DNA of 64,000 bases from an uncultured Bacteroidota bacterium (GTDB lineage Bacteria; Bacteroidota; Bacteroidia; Flavobacteriales_D; Sanyastnellaceae), in the NCBI GenBank assembly GCA_903932685.1, contig CAIZGX010000035.1:1-64000 (forward strand), read 5' to 3'. A program made the position numbers and the translations under genes. Positions 33,686 through 42,501 of the stretch are shown piece by piece. Numbering within the stretch: the first letter of the stretch is position 1; every line of letters starts with the position of its first letter. The notes under the pieces were generated by a model that saw nothing but the letters and a program-made list of their open reading frames with translations, made no database searches and had not been told where the DNA came from.

Positions 33686-34927
33686 ATGAAAAGTATTTTC
33701 AAAATAAATAGTATAGTCGCAGCCTTGGTTCTATTGACCAATGTAGCCTTCGCGCAACTTACAAATCCAAATGAGTTGAATGGTCGTCAAGCTACCATCA
33801 ACACCATTACTACAGCCGTACCATTTTTAACCATTGCTCCTGACTCTCGCAGTGGTGCACTTGGAGATGCAGGTGTTGCCCTTGATCCGGACGCCAGTAG
33901 CATACATTGGAATCCTTCCAAAATGGCATTTTCGGAGAATGATTTAGACGTTAGTGTTTCCTACTCTCCTTGGTTAAGAGCGTTGGTAAACGACATGAGT
34001 TTGACCTATTTAAGTGCAATTAAAAAATTAAGCAAGACCCAAGCAATTGGCGGATCTCTTCGTTATTTCACTTTGGGAACTATTACTTTCACAGATGAAG
34101 TGGGAAGTAATATTATGGATTTCCGTCCGGCTGAATTCGCCATCGACTTAGCCTATTCGCAAAAGCTTTCAAAGAAATTCTCAGGTGGTATTGCCCTTCG
34201 ATACATCAATTCAAATTTAACAGGACGCACGAATCTTCAAGGAGCTGAAAGTCGCCCAGGGCAATCGGTTGCTGTCGATATTTCAACCTTCTACACCAAC
34301 AATAAGATTAAAATTGCTGGACGTAAATCTCAATTAAATTGGGGATTAAACATTTCGAACATTGGAGCGAAAATGAGTTATACCAATTCAGATAATCGCG
34401 ATTTCATTCCAACTAACATGAGATTAGGAACGGCTATCTCAACCAATCTCGACGACTACAACAAGCTTACTTTTTTGTTTGATTTGAATAAGCTTCTCGT
34501 TCCTTCTCAGCCTATCTATAACAACGGTGGTGACACGATTATTTCCGGATACAATCCGGAAGTTGGAACTGCTACTGGAATGATTCAATCTTTCTACGAT
34601 GCGCCGGGAATGTACGATCCTGAAACAGGGTCAATTGTGGCGGGCAGCAAAATGCGTGAAGAAATTCGCGAGTACAATATTGCTACTGGCTTTGAGTACG
34701 ACTTCGCACAACAGTTCGCTATTCGCTTGGGTTATTTTCATGAGCATTACACTAAAGGAAATCGTCAATTCATTACGTTTGGAGCCGGCTTGCACTACCA
34801 AGTGTTAACCATTGACATGAGTTATTTGGTAAGTACCACTCAACAGAATCCGCTTGCGAATACCTTGCGCTTCAGCCTTCGCTTCAGTGTAGGTGCTAAC
34901 GCTAGAGTTTCTGACCCCATAGAATAA
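33686..34927 (+). CDS. porV: Type IX secretion outer-membrane shuttle protein PorV
   Basis: PorV (LptO) is a FadL-like outer-membrane barrel that receives cargo from the type IX translocon and carries it to PorU. The 413-residue protein has a signal peptide (AALVLLTNVAFAQ) and the hallmark FLTIAPDSRSGALGDAGVAL, SSIHWNPSKMAF, YSPWLRALVNDMSLTYLS and a barrel ending in NTLRFSLRFSVG. The ATG at 33686 is chosen over one at 33662. Its stop overlaps the ispF ATG as TAATG. Confidence 0.95.
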   Translation: MKSIFKINSIVAALVLLTNVAFAQLTNPNELNGRQATINTITTAVPFLTIAPDSRSGALGDAGVALDPDASSIHWNPSKMAFSENDLDVSVSYSPWLRALVNDMSLTYLSAIKKLSKTQAIGGSLRYFTLGTITFTDEVGSNIMDFRPAEFAIDLAYSQKLSKKFSGGIALRYINSNLTGRTNLQGAESRPGQSVAVDISTFYTNNKIKIAGRKSQLNWGLNISNIGAKMSYTNSDNRDFIPTNMRLGTAISTNLDDYNKLTFLFDLNKLLVPSQPIYNNGGDTIISGYNPEVGTATGMIQSFYDAPGMYDPETGSIVAGSKMREEIREYNIATGFEYDFAQQFAIRLGYFHEHYTKGNRQFITFGAGLHYQVLTIDMSYLVSTTQQNPLANTLRFSLRFSVGANARVSDPIE

Positions 34928-35406
34928 TGAAGATTCGCGTAGGATTTGGATACGACGTCCATCAATTAACTGAGAACCGCGAATTGTGGTTAGGCGGAGT
35001 TCAAATTCCCCATGAAAAAGGTGCTTTGGGACATAGCGATGCTGATGTTCTTTTACACGCCATTTGTGACGCTTTGTTAGGCGCAGCAGGAAAACGAGAT
35101 ATCGGATTTTACTTTCCAGATACCTCGTCAGAATTCAAAAATATTGATTCAAAAATTCTTCTTCAACGTACAATCAAAGTCTTGAAAGACGACGGATGGA
35201 AAGTGGGGAACATAGATTCTACGCTATGTATGGAGCGTCCGAAGATTATGTCCTTCGTTCCTGAAATGAAGAAAGTCATTTCAGCTATTTGCGAAATTGA
35301 AGAAGAAGATGTAAGTATTAAAGCTACCACTTCAGAGAAGATGGGTTTTGTTGGAAGAGAAGAAGGTGTGAACGCCTATGCCGTTACCTTGATTCAAAAA
35401 GACTAG
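34927..35406 (+). CDS. ispF: 2-C-methyl-D-erythritol 2,4-cyclodiphosphate synthase
   Basis: IspF forms the cyclic diphosphate in the MEP isoprenoid pathway. The 159-residue length is standard. The zinc ligands Asp9 and His11 are in FGYDVHQLTE and a third His in LGHSDADVLLHAICDALLGA; later GDIGFYF-like KRDIGFYFPD and KATTSEKMGFVGREEG close the active site. It is translationally coupled to porV (TAATG). Its TAG stop is part of a CTAG shared with the convergent radical SAM gene. Confidence 0.97.
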   Translation: MKIRVGFGYDVHQLTENRELWLGGVQIPHEKGALGHSDADVLLHAICDALLGAAGKRDIGFYFPDTSSEFKNIDSKILLQRTIKVLKDDGWKVGNIDSTLCMERPKIMSFVPEMKKVISAICEIEEEDVSIKATTSEKMGFVGREEGVNAYAVTLIQKD

Positions 35407-36416
35407 GCCCAAACTTTTGTTCCTTCCGAACAGTTCTTGCAAATATCTATTTCCTTTCTTCCTTTCAAAAGTTGTTTACGAAACGTAGAATAGGTCTTGC
35501 CCTTCCAAATAGCATTAAAATCCTCCTTCGACAGATTGCCCATTTCGTGGGTGGCGTCTTTGTCGAAACAACACGGAACTACCTTTCCATCCCAAGTGAC
35601 CACTGCCCCACTCCACATGCGCCAACAGTGATTGTCTAACGAAGATTTCACAATGAACTTGCCATTCGAAAGACGCTTATAACGGCTGTACTTCTCTATG
35701 GTTGGAATAAGTGGATTGCCGTTTTCGTAATTGTAAACCTGCGCGGTCTTAAAGCGGATTTCATCTACTTGATATTCATTGGCCAATTGCTTCGCTTCAT
35801 CAATTTGATGTTCGTTCGGACGAACCACCAAGAATTGAAATATGATATGCGGAGTTTTTGAATTTTGATTTTTTCTTGCTTCAACCAAATGCTTGGTGCC
35901 GTCTAACACCTTCTGTAACGAGCCGTGCACGCGGTATTGCTCGTAGACCTCTTGCGAAGTTCCATCGATGGAAATTAGAATGCGATCTAAGCCGGATTGA
36001 ACAATTTCTTGCGCTTTTTTTTCAGTGATGAAATGTGCGTTGGTGGAAGTTGACGTGTAAATTCCTGCATGCGAAGCCTTCGCAATGAATTGTAAAATAT
36101 CGTTGTGAATGAAGGGCTCTCCTTGAAAATAGAAATTCAGATAACTTAATGTTGGGGACAATTGATCGAGCCATCGATTGAAATTTTCCGCCTTTAAATT
36201 TCCTGTGTCGCGCGAGAATTGTTTCAAGCCGGAAGGACATTCAGGACAACCGAGGTTGCAAGCAGTGGTTGGTTCAATGCTCAGAGAAATGGGCATTCCC
36301 CAAGGCTTCGACGATTTAAAAATTCGCGAAAAATAAAAACCTATATAAACAAGCAAAGCGTTTGTTAAACGCTTTGCTGTTATTGTTTTTTGAATGAATC
36401 GAAGGAATTCCTTCAT
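35403..36416 (-). CDS. Radical SAM/SPASM-domain protein
   Basis: A 337-residue radical SAM enzyme. The [4Fe-4S] motif is TTACNLGCPECPSG (Cys53, Cys57, Cys60), followed by NFYFQGEPFIHNDI and ILISIDGTSQEVYEQYRVHG, typical of the fold. A C-terminal SPASM-type region has the Cys-rich VPCCFDKDATHEMGN and EIDICKNCSEG, for auxiliary clusters. SPASM enzymes modify peptides, enzymes or nucleic acids, but no small peptide substrate gene is beside it. It lies 6 bases downstream of the large DUF2723 gene, so probably in the same transcript. Substrate unknown. Confidence 0.85.
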   Translation of the reverse strand: MKEFLRFIQKTITAKRLTNALLVYIGFYFSRIFKSSKPWGMPISLSIEPTTACNLGCPECPSGLKQFSRDTGNLKAENFNRWLDQLSPTLSYLNFYFQGEPFIHNDILQFIAKASHAGIYTSTSTNAHFITEKKAQEIVQSGLDRILISIDGTSQEVYEQYRVHGSLQKVLDGTKHLVEARKNQNSKTPHIIFQFLVVRPNEHQIDEAKQLANEYQVDEIRFKTAQVYNYENGNPLIPTIEKYSRYKRLSNGKFIVKSSLDNHCWRMWSGAVVTWDGKVVPCCFDKDATHEMGNLSKEDFNAIWKGKTYSTFRKQLLKGRKEIDICKNCSEGTKVWA

Positions 36417-36422
36417 TCCATT

Positions 36423-39400
36423 TTAGAATTTACCTTGACTCCTTCTAACGTTCGACAAAGAATCGAATCGTTCTTGACCGAGTACTTTAATCAACGAGTC
36501 ACGCACCTTCATTTGCGCCTCCATGGCTTCTTTCTTTCCGCGCTCTTCTTTCATCAACTCAAGAAGCCCAACGTTATCTAAAGCCGCTTCGTGTGCCGCG
36601 CGCATATTCTTCGCGGCCTCTGAACCTGGAATATATGCTTCCATGTCTTTCACAAGTTCTTCGTTCACAAATGCACTCATTTGCATTTTGCGCTCAATGG
36701 TTTTCTGCTCTGCTTTGGTAAGCGATTCATAATAATCGAGCATTTGATTGTTCAATGCGAATACACGCTCTGCCAATTTCGTGGCGGTTTGTAGATCTCC
36801 TGCTTTGAATAAGAGCTCTGCAGTTTGCCACATGATTTGCGGCTGATCGTAAGGCGCATTCTTTTCAGGAAGTGAATTGATAGACTTGTTCAATACGGCA
36901 ACAGCTTTGTCCATTTTGTTTTCAATGATGAACTGCTCTGCTAGGTTATTCATTTGCATGCGCAAGTTGGTTACCATGCGGCGATTGTTTTCATCGAGGT
37001 AAATGTCTTTCGTATCGATATTTCCCCAGAGGAATTTATTCATTACGTTGTCGTACATCAATTCAGAGACTACGCCACCGGTCATGTTGTCGCGATCGTA
37101 ATCTGCGTGATAGATTGGTGTAAGACGATACGCCAATCCTTCCAACTGGAAGTAAGGCTCAAGTCCCATATATGCCTCGGAGCCTGTTGTAACAGCGAAG
37201 TAGATTGGGCGCTCCCAGTTGTTGTGAACGATTAAGTCCATAACCATCAATTGCGCTTTAGTTATGAATTGACGAGGGCTTTCTCCATCGTCATCCATTA
37301 ATGCAAAGCTCATGGTACTTACCAATGAATCGTTCGCGCCAACGTATTGACTGAACTTCGCTTGGTTCTCTTTCGACACAGCGTAAGAGAATTGATAGTT
37401 CGGCATAACACTGAATTTCTTGTAACCGAAGTCTTGAATTTTCGCGTCATCTAAACAATACGCCAATGCCTCTTCCAATGGAGTTAATGCAGAGTCTGAA
37501 TTCAATACGATTAAATCGCGGGTGCCTTGACGGTATTTGAATTCAGGAATGGAGAACGGTACAGGAGCACTTTCGTATTGACGGCGTTTCATTTGATCGA
37601 TGTACCAATCGGTATTCAATAATGAAAGGTTCACTACACGAACATCGGTACGAACGCCTTCCACTTCTTGTGCATACCACAATGGAAATGTATCGTTGTC
37701 TCCGTTGGTGAAGATGATGGCGTTGGGTTGAAGTGAATTGAGATAGTTCTTCGCCATGTCGATTCCTGTTCTGCGGTCTGAACGATCGTGATCATCCCAA
37801 CCTTGCGCAGCCATTAAAATTGGCGCAACAAGAGTAAGCCCGAAAGCCAATCCTGCAATTGCTGTTGAAGGAATCTTCTTTAACACCAACTTCAACCAGA
37901 AATAAATGGCGGTTACACCCAAGCCAATCCATATGGCAAACGCATAGAACGATCCTGCATAGGCATAGTCGCGTTCACGCGGCTGAAGCGGAGTTTGGTT
38001 CAAGTATACCACAATAGCGAATCCTGTTAACACGAACAGAAGTCCGACTACAATGAAGTCGCTTCTGTGACGAAGTAATTGATATACCAATCCGAGTAAT
38101 CCAATTAAAAGCGGAATCATGTAGTAGGAATTGTTCGCCTTGCTGTTCTTCGATAATTCTGGAACAAACTCTTGATTTCCAAGACGGGCTTCATCGTAGA
38201 AACCGATACCTGTCTTCCAGTTTCCATCTACGAAATCTCCGTGACCTTGGGTGTCGTTTTGTTTACCTGCGAAGTTCCACATGAAGTAGCGCCAGTACAT
38301 CCAATTGACTTGGTAGCTGAAGAAGTAGCCCATGTTCTCACCGAAAGTTGGTGTACGCTTGAGGTCTTTCAATTCTGCCCAAATTTTATATTGTTGAATG
38401 TGACTTCCTTGACTGCTGTACATGCGCGGGAACACATGCGTTTGAGTGTAGTTTGGTTCGGTAGCCTTCTTCTCGCCTGTTTCTAAATACTCTTCCTTCA
38501 CCATTAATTTCTGACCGGTGTTGTTGGAAATGTATTGCTCGGCTTCGAATCTGTTTTTGAATGAAATCACCAACTTGCTTTTGTTGTTGTCTTCACGCAC
38601 GCTGTATGATTTCACGTACACTTCGTTTCCATCTACATACGGTTTGTTGCGCACTTGAGGTGTGTTGAAGTATTGTCCGCGAAGAAGAGGACGATCACCG
38701 TACTGCTCACGATTCATGTATGAAACCAAAGCGAAGAAGTTGTTGGGTTTGTTTTCGTTCATTGGCGTATCTGCCTGTGAACGAATTACAATTGTTGCAA
38801 AAGTTGTGTATCCAATTAATGCAACGCCAATGCTCCAAGTAAGTGTGTTCACTGCTACCCATCCGCGTTTCTTCGAATAGATAATTAATGCAACTAGACC
38901 GCCAATTAGAATTAATGCATAGAAGAATACCCCTGTGTTGAAAGGCATTCCAAGTGTGTTCGTGAAGAAACGTTCAAACCAGGCTGCAATTTGAATCGAC
39001 CATATTAAGATAACGGTTTGCATAAGGAACAACAATCCCAAAGCAACTCCTGAAGTAATGGCAACGCCTTTCCAAGAGAATGTGTTCTTCTTAAAATAAT
39101 ACACAAAACAGATTGCAGGAATAGCCAACAAGTTCAGTAAGTGAACACCGATTGACAATCCCATGAGGTAAGCAATTAAGATGATCCAACGCAAGTTGCT
39201 TGGCTCATCGGCTTCACTTTCCCATTTCAAAATAGCCCAGAATACAACTGCAGTGAATAAGGATGACATAGCGTAAACCTCTCCTTCAACAGCACTGAAC
39301 CAAAACGTATCGCTGAACGCGTAGGCAAATCCTCCGATTAATCCGGCTGCAAAAATGATTAGGTTTTTGTTGTCGCTTTGGTCTCCGTCTTTATCAACCA

Positions 39401-39707
39401 TTTTCTTCGCGAGGTGCGTAATGGTCCAGAAGAGAAACATGATGGTTGCTCCGGAAGAAACTGCCGAAAGTGAATTGATGGCGTAAGGAACATTCTCTAC
39501 TCCAACGAATGCTGAAAACAAACGCGCTATAAGCATGAACAAAGGCGCCCCTGGAGGGTGACCAACTTCTAGTTTATAAGCCGAGGCAATGAACTCACCA
39601 CAATCCCAGAAAGGCATGGTTGGTTCGAGGGTCATCATGTACACAGCGGTTGCTGCCATAAACATGAACCAACCTAAAATAATGTTTGCACGTTGAAACG
39701 AAATCAT
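36423..39707 (-). CDS. DUF2723 multi-pass membrane protein (GT-C glycosyltransferase-like)
   Basis: A 1094-residue protein. The first 330 or so residues hold about eight membrane helices and the opening TLEPTMPFWDCGEFIASAYK, with a first-loop acidic pair and HPPGAPLF; this is the start of DUF2723, distantly like protein O-mannosyltransferases (GT-C). More helices lie near residues 535-650, with LNQTPLQPRERDYAYAGSFY between. The soluble C-terminal part has FTNGDNDTFPLWYAQEVEG and a helical end. A role in adding a sugar from a lipid carrier to a periplasmic acceptor is a family-level inference. A TATCTTCG box lies 20 bases before its ATG. Confidence 0.82.
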   Translation of the reverse strand: MISFQRANIILGWFMFMAATAVYMMTLEPTMPFWDCGEFIASAYKLEVGHPPGAPLFMLIARLFSAFVGVENVPYAINSLSAVSSGATIMFLFWTITHLAKKMVDKDGDQSDNKNLIIFAAGLIGGFAYAFSDTFWFSAVEGEVYAMSSLFTAVVFWAILKWESEADEPSNLRWIILIAYLMGLSIGVHLLNLLAIPAICFVYYFKKNTFSWKGVAITSGVALGLLFLMQTVILIWSIQIAAWFERFFTNTLGMPFNTGVFFYALILIGGLVALIIYSKKRGWVAVNTLTWSIGVALIGYTTFATIVIRSQADTPMNENKPNNFFALVSYMNREQYGDRPLLRGQYFNTPQVRNKPYVDGNEVYVKSYSVREDNNKSKLVISFKNRFEAEQYISNNTGQKLMVKEEYLETGEKKATEPNYTQTHVFPRMYSSQGSHIQQYKIWAELKDLKRTPTFGENMGYFFSYQVNWMYWRYFMWNFAGKQNDTQGHGDFVDGNWKTGIGFYDEARLGNQEFVPELSKNSKANNSYYMIPLLIGLLGLVYQLLRHRSDFIVVGLLFVLTGFAIVVYLNQTPLQPRERDYAYAGSFYAFAIWIGLGVTAIYFWLKLVLKKIPSTAIAGLAFGLTLVAPILMAAQGWDDHDRSDRRTGIDMAKNYLNSLQPNAIIFTNGDNDTFPLWYAQEVEGVRTDVRVVNLSLLNTDWYIDQMKRRQYESAPVPFSIPEFKYRQGTRDLIVLNSDSALTPLEEALAYCLDDAKIQDFGYKKFSVMPNYQFSYAVSKENQAKFSQYVGANDSLVSTMSFALMDDDGESPRQFITKAQLMVMDLIVHNNWERPIYFAVTTGSEAYMGLEPYFQLEGLAYRLTPIYHADYDRDNMTGGVVSELMYDNVMNKFLWGNIDTKDIYLDENNRRMVTNLRMQMNNLAEQFIIENKMDKAVAVLNKSINSLPEKNAPYDQPQIMWQTAELLFKAGDLQTATKLAERVFALNNQMLDYYESLTKAEQKTIERKMQMSAFVNEELVKDMEAYIPGSEAAKNMRAAHEAALDNVGLLELMKEERGKKEAMEAQMKVRDSLIKVLGQERFDSLSNVRRSQGKF

Positions 39708-39727
39708 AATCTTAATTTGAAGTGAGG

Positions 39728-39735
39728 CGAAGATA
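39728..39735 (-). promoter_or_regulatory. Candidate -7 box of the DUF2723 gene
   Basis: The minus strand reads TATCTTCG, one change from TAnnTTTG, 20 bases before the ATG. No TTG is visible at the -33 position. Confidence 0.3.
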
Positions 39736-39743
39736 CATTTTTT

Positions 39744-40142
39744 TTAGACGCGTTCTTGACACAATTCCACCAAAACTGAATTGCTACTTTTCGGATGAAG
39801 AAAGGCGATGAGCTTGTTGTCTGCACCTTCTTTCGGAGCTTCGTGAATCATGGTGAAACCCTCGGATTTCAATCGTTCTATTTCAGCATAAATATCTTGA
39901 ACTTCGAAGGCAATGTGATGCATTCCTTCTTTGTTCTTTTCGAGAAATTTTGCAATGGCGCTATCGGGAGAAGTGGCTTGAACAAGTTCTATTTTGGAGT
40001 CACCCACTTGGAAGAACGAAGTAATGACATTTTCAGATTCCACGCGTTCTTCCTTATATGGTTTTACGCCAAGCAGAGCAGAAAATATTTCGTTCGAGGC
40101 AGCAATGTCTTTCACTGCAATTCCAATGTGTTCGATTTTCAT
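39744..40142 (-). CDS. mce: Methylmalonyl-CoA epimerase
   Basis: Interconverts (R)- and (S)-methylmalonyl-CoA, linking propionate metabolism to the TCA cycle through the B12-dependent mutase. The 132-residue VOC-fold protein starts KIEHIGIAVKDIAASNEIF with the metal His4, has KIELVQATSPDSAIAKFLE and GMHHIAFEVQDIYAEIERL (second His), and closes with SNSVLVELCQ, where Glu is a metal ligand. It lies 7 bases after the Rieske-like gene. The cobalamin adenosyltransferase at 14.7 kb makes the cofactor for the partner mutase, which is not in the window. Confidence 0.95.
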   Translation of the reverse strand: MKIEHIGIAVKDIAASNEIFSALLGVKPYKEERVESENVITSFFQVGDSKIELVQATSPDSAIAKFLEKNKEGMHHIAFEVQDIYAEIERLKSEGFTMIHEAPKEGADNKLIAFLHPKSSNSVLVELCQERV

Positions 40143-40149
40143 AAAACAA

Positions 40150-40587
40150 TTAATTATACAAATGAAGATATCCGGTTACCGCATTGTAATCGGCGTTGTA
40201 CTGAAGCAAATTGTAATTTGCTGGACCGTTGATTAAGCTTCCGTCTGATAGCAACCACTTACTTCCTGAGCAAGTATCTGAAATGGTAACGTTGTCTGTG
40301 TTTACTTGGACATAACACGGATTGTCGGGATTGTAAGTGCTTCTTGCGTCGAAGACAGAAAACACATCGATGTCGTTTCGGTAAATAATTAAATCTACTG
40401 TGTTCCCGTCATAATAAAGCCATCCGGTTGGCACGGTGAGGTCGAAGAAAGAAGGCTCGAAAACATTAACGTAAATGGAAAATGAAATCTGACTGAGCAT
40501 TTGACTTCGATCAGTGCAGGAATGAATTGGAACGAACAGAAGTCCTAAGAATAAAAATCCTATTATGAGCTTTTTGACCTTATCCAT
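40150..40587 (-). CDS. Rieske-fold-like lipoprotein lacking [2Fe-2S] ligands
   Basis: A 145-residue exported protein with a near-lipobox (FVPIHSC, Cys24). The middle and end follow Rieske ferredoxin order: FSVFDARSTYNPDNPC (residues 76-91), SDTCSGSKWLLSDG (103-116), then INGPANYNLLQY (119-130), which fits the GPA...L..Y closing motif. In true Rieske proteins these regions carry CxH and CxxH; here the aligned positions are Ser83, Tyr85, Asp104 and Ser107. Cys91 and Cys106 sit where bc1-type Rieske proteins have their structural disulfide. So the fold appears kept and the cluster lost. The gene overlaps tsaB by 8 bases. Confidence 0.6.
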   Translation of the reverse strand: MDKVKKLIIGFLFLGLLFVPIHSCTDRSQMLSQISFSIYVNVFEPSFFDLTVPTGWLYYDGNTVDLIIYRNDIDVFSVFDARSTYNPDNPCYVQVNTDNVTISDTCSGSKWLLSDGSLINGPANYNLLQYNADYNAVTGYLHLYN

Positions 40588-41230
40588 TCAACGTGTTTTT
40601 TTTCGATTCGGTTGGAACAAATTCCTTCATGTAGAAAGGTTCAATTTGCGCCATGTGTTCTTCAAATTTAGCGGAAGAATTTGGTAATAACCCTATAAAA
40701 TGTTTGGCACTTGGCGATATTGCTTTTACCTCATCTTCCTTCCACATAAAATCATTTACTTTAAACGCAGCATCTCCAATAAAAATTGCCTTTTCAATTC
40801 CAAGATTGGCTCTCCATTCTTCATTCAGCGTAGCGAATGACCAACTTCCATTTGAATACACATAGGCGTCGTTTCTTCGTGCATCGATTAAAGCGACAGG
40901 GGTAAAACCGTTTTCACTTCCAACCGAATTAACCAAAAGTTCTCCTGTTGTTATGGTAATCAAACCTATGTTTAAAGCATATGCTAAGCCTTTGGCGGCC
41001 GTCACTCCAATGCGCAAACCGGTATATGAGCCTGGGCCAATTCCAACTGCGATTCCAGTTAAATCAGTTGGCTTTAGATTGTTTCGATCGAGTAAGTCTT
41101 TCACCATTTGATGCAGCGCTTCAGCATGAACGAATTCAGTTTCTTCGCGTTCCAAAAGATCTACAAGAGCGTTATCTTTTATGAGCGCAACACTGCAATT
41201 CCGCGTAGCGGTTTCCAAACACAAATACAT
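40580..41230 (-). CDS. tsaB: tRNA threonylcarbamoyladenosine biosynthesis protein TsaB
   Basis: TsaB is the ASKHA-fold partner of TsaD in making t6A37 on ANN-decoding tRNAs. The 216-residue protein has YLCLETATRNCSVALIKD, the His region EFVHAEALHQMVKDLL, AVGIGPGSYTGLRIGVTAAK and LIDARRNDAYVY, all standard. Its ATG overlaps the stop of the efflux adaptor (TAATG), placing an essential gene in the efflux transcript. Its end overlaps the Rieske-like gene. Confidence 0.95.
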   Translation of the reverse strand: MYLCLETATRNCSVALIKDNALVDLLEREETEFVHAEALHQMVKDLLDRNNLKPTDLTGIAVGIGPGSYTGLRIGVTAAKGLAYALNIGLITITTGELLVNSVGSENGFTPVALIDARRNDAYVYSNGSWSFATLNEEWRANLGIEKAIFIGDAAFKVNDFMWKEDEVKAISPSAKHFIGLLPNSSAKFEEHMAQIEPFYMKEFVPTESKKNTLNG

Positions 41231-42501
41231 TATTTTTTCTCCTCTAGCTTAATTGCATCGCCGTTTTCGAGATCTTTCGATAAGAGTTCATATGGACCTG
41301 TTACAATTTCTTCTCCTTCATTCAATCCGTTTGTAATTTGAATAAATGTTCCGTCCTGAATTCCGGTTTGAACTTGTTTCATCTCAACCGTATTGTCGGC
41401 TTTCTTCACGAACACCACTGTTAAAGAAATATTATTTTGAAGTGAATCTGCGCGTGTGGTCACAGCAGCTGTAGGCACCGAAAGCGCTTGATTGGCTTCG
41501 TCTGTGTGAATTTTCACTGTAGCGCTCATGCCTGGTTTAAAGGGGGAATTGTTTTCCGAATTCCCATTCACGCCTGCATATGATTCTTTCACGATTTTCA
41601 CTTTCACCGAGAAGTTTGTCACTTGCTCTGTACTTGCAGCCAGACCTTGTCCCGAGTTTAACGCCGAATAACCTACTTCCGTTACAACACCTTTGAACGT
41701 TTGATCGCTAAAGGCGTCTATTTCAACATCCGCAGTATCTCCGACTTGCACATGCACGATGTCGGTTTCGTTCACTTCCAAGTCAATTTCCATTTCATTC
41801 AAAACAGAAACCTTCATGATTACATCTCCGCTCATCATGTTGTTTCCGAGAACGGTTTCACCGAGCTCTTTTGCGAGAGCAGTAACAGTTCCAGAAATAG
41901 GAGCAACGATTGTAGTTCTTCTCAAATTTTCTTGTGCTTCGCTCTTTCCTGCGTCGGCGCTTGCTATGGAAAAGTTTGCGCTGTGCACGCTCTCTTCAGC
42001 GGCTTCAACTTCTGCCACTGCCGTTTCTAAAGCACTGCTTGCGTTGTCGTATTCGGCTTGTGATATTGCTTTTTGTTCAATCAATTTCGAAAGTCTTGCA
42101 AGGGTAGTTTCCTGCAAACGTTTTTGTGCTTTCGCTTGTGTTAAGCGAGCTTTCGCGCTTGACAAATTACTCTTAGCAGTATTCAAAGCCGCTTCTGCGC
42201 GACTGAGTGCAGAGACATATAAATCGGGATTGATGCGAACAAGTAATTGTCCCTTTTGCACAAAATCTCCTTCTTTCACGGGCAGTTCAACAATTTGTCC
42301 GGATACTTCCGATTGAATTTTTACTTCCACAGATGGCTGTACTTTTCCGCTTGCGGCAACAACTTCACTTAGATTTCTATACTCAGCTTTTCCAATGGTA
42401 ACCACCTGCGCATCACCTGAACCGAAGAGCATAGGCATTACAACAACCGCAATAATCAAAACGATTACTGAAATCCAGATCCATCTTTTTTTGTTTTTCA
42501 T
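41230..42501 (-). CDS. HlyD/MacA-like periplasmic efflux adaptor
   Basis: A 423-residue membrane-fusion protein with an N-terminal membrane anchor (WIWISVIVLIIAVVVMPMLF), a lipoyl-like half (SGQIVELPVKEGDFVQKGQL), a coiled-coil hairpin of about 90 residues rich in Ala/Gln/Lys (residues 105-190), the second lipoyl half (APISGTVTALAKELGE) and beta-barrel plus membrane-proximal domains. It should bridge an inner-membrane pump to TolC. Its start overlaps the upstream tolC-like gene by 4 bases, but no RND or MacB pump gene follows; the next gene is tsaB. Confidence 0.9.
   Translation of the reverse strand: MKNKKRWIWISVIVLIIAVVVMPMLFGSGDAQVVTIGKAEYRNLSEVVAASGKVQPSVEVKIQSEVSGQIVELPVKEGDFVQKGQLLVRINPDLYVSALSRAEAALNTAKSNLSSAKARLTQAKAQKRLQETTLARLSKLIEQKAISQAEYDNASSALETAVAEVEAAEESVHSANFSIASADAGKSEAQENLRRTTIVAPISGTVTALAKELGETVLGNNMMSGDVIMKVSVLNEMEIDLEVNETDIVHVQVGDTADVEIDAFSDQTFKGVVTEVGYSALNSGQGLAASTEQVTNFSVKVKIVKESYAGVNGNSENNSPFKPGMSATVKIHTDEANQALSVPTAAVTTRADSLQNNISLTVVFVKKADNTVEMKQVQTGIQDGTFIQITNGLNEGEEIVTGPYELLSKDLENGDAIKLEEKK

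Noticed and set aside
41759-42316. A 185-codon plus-strand frame opposite the efflux adaptor
   Set aside because: Ala/Ser-rich shadow of the adaptor coiled coil; no recognisable domain.
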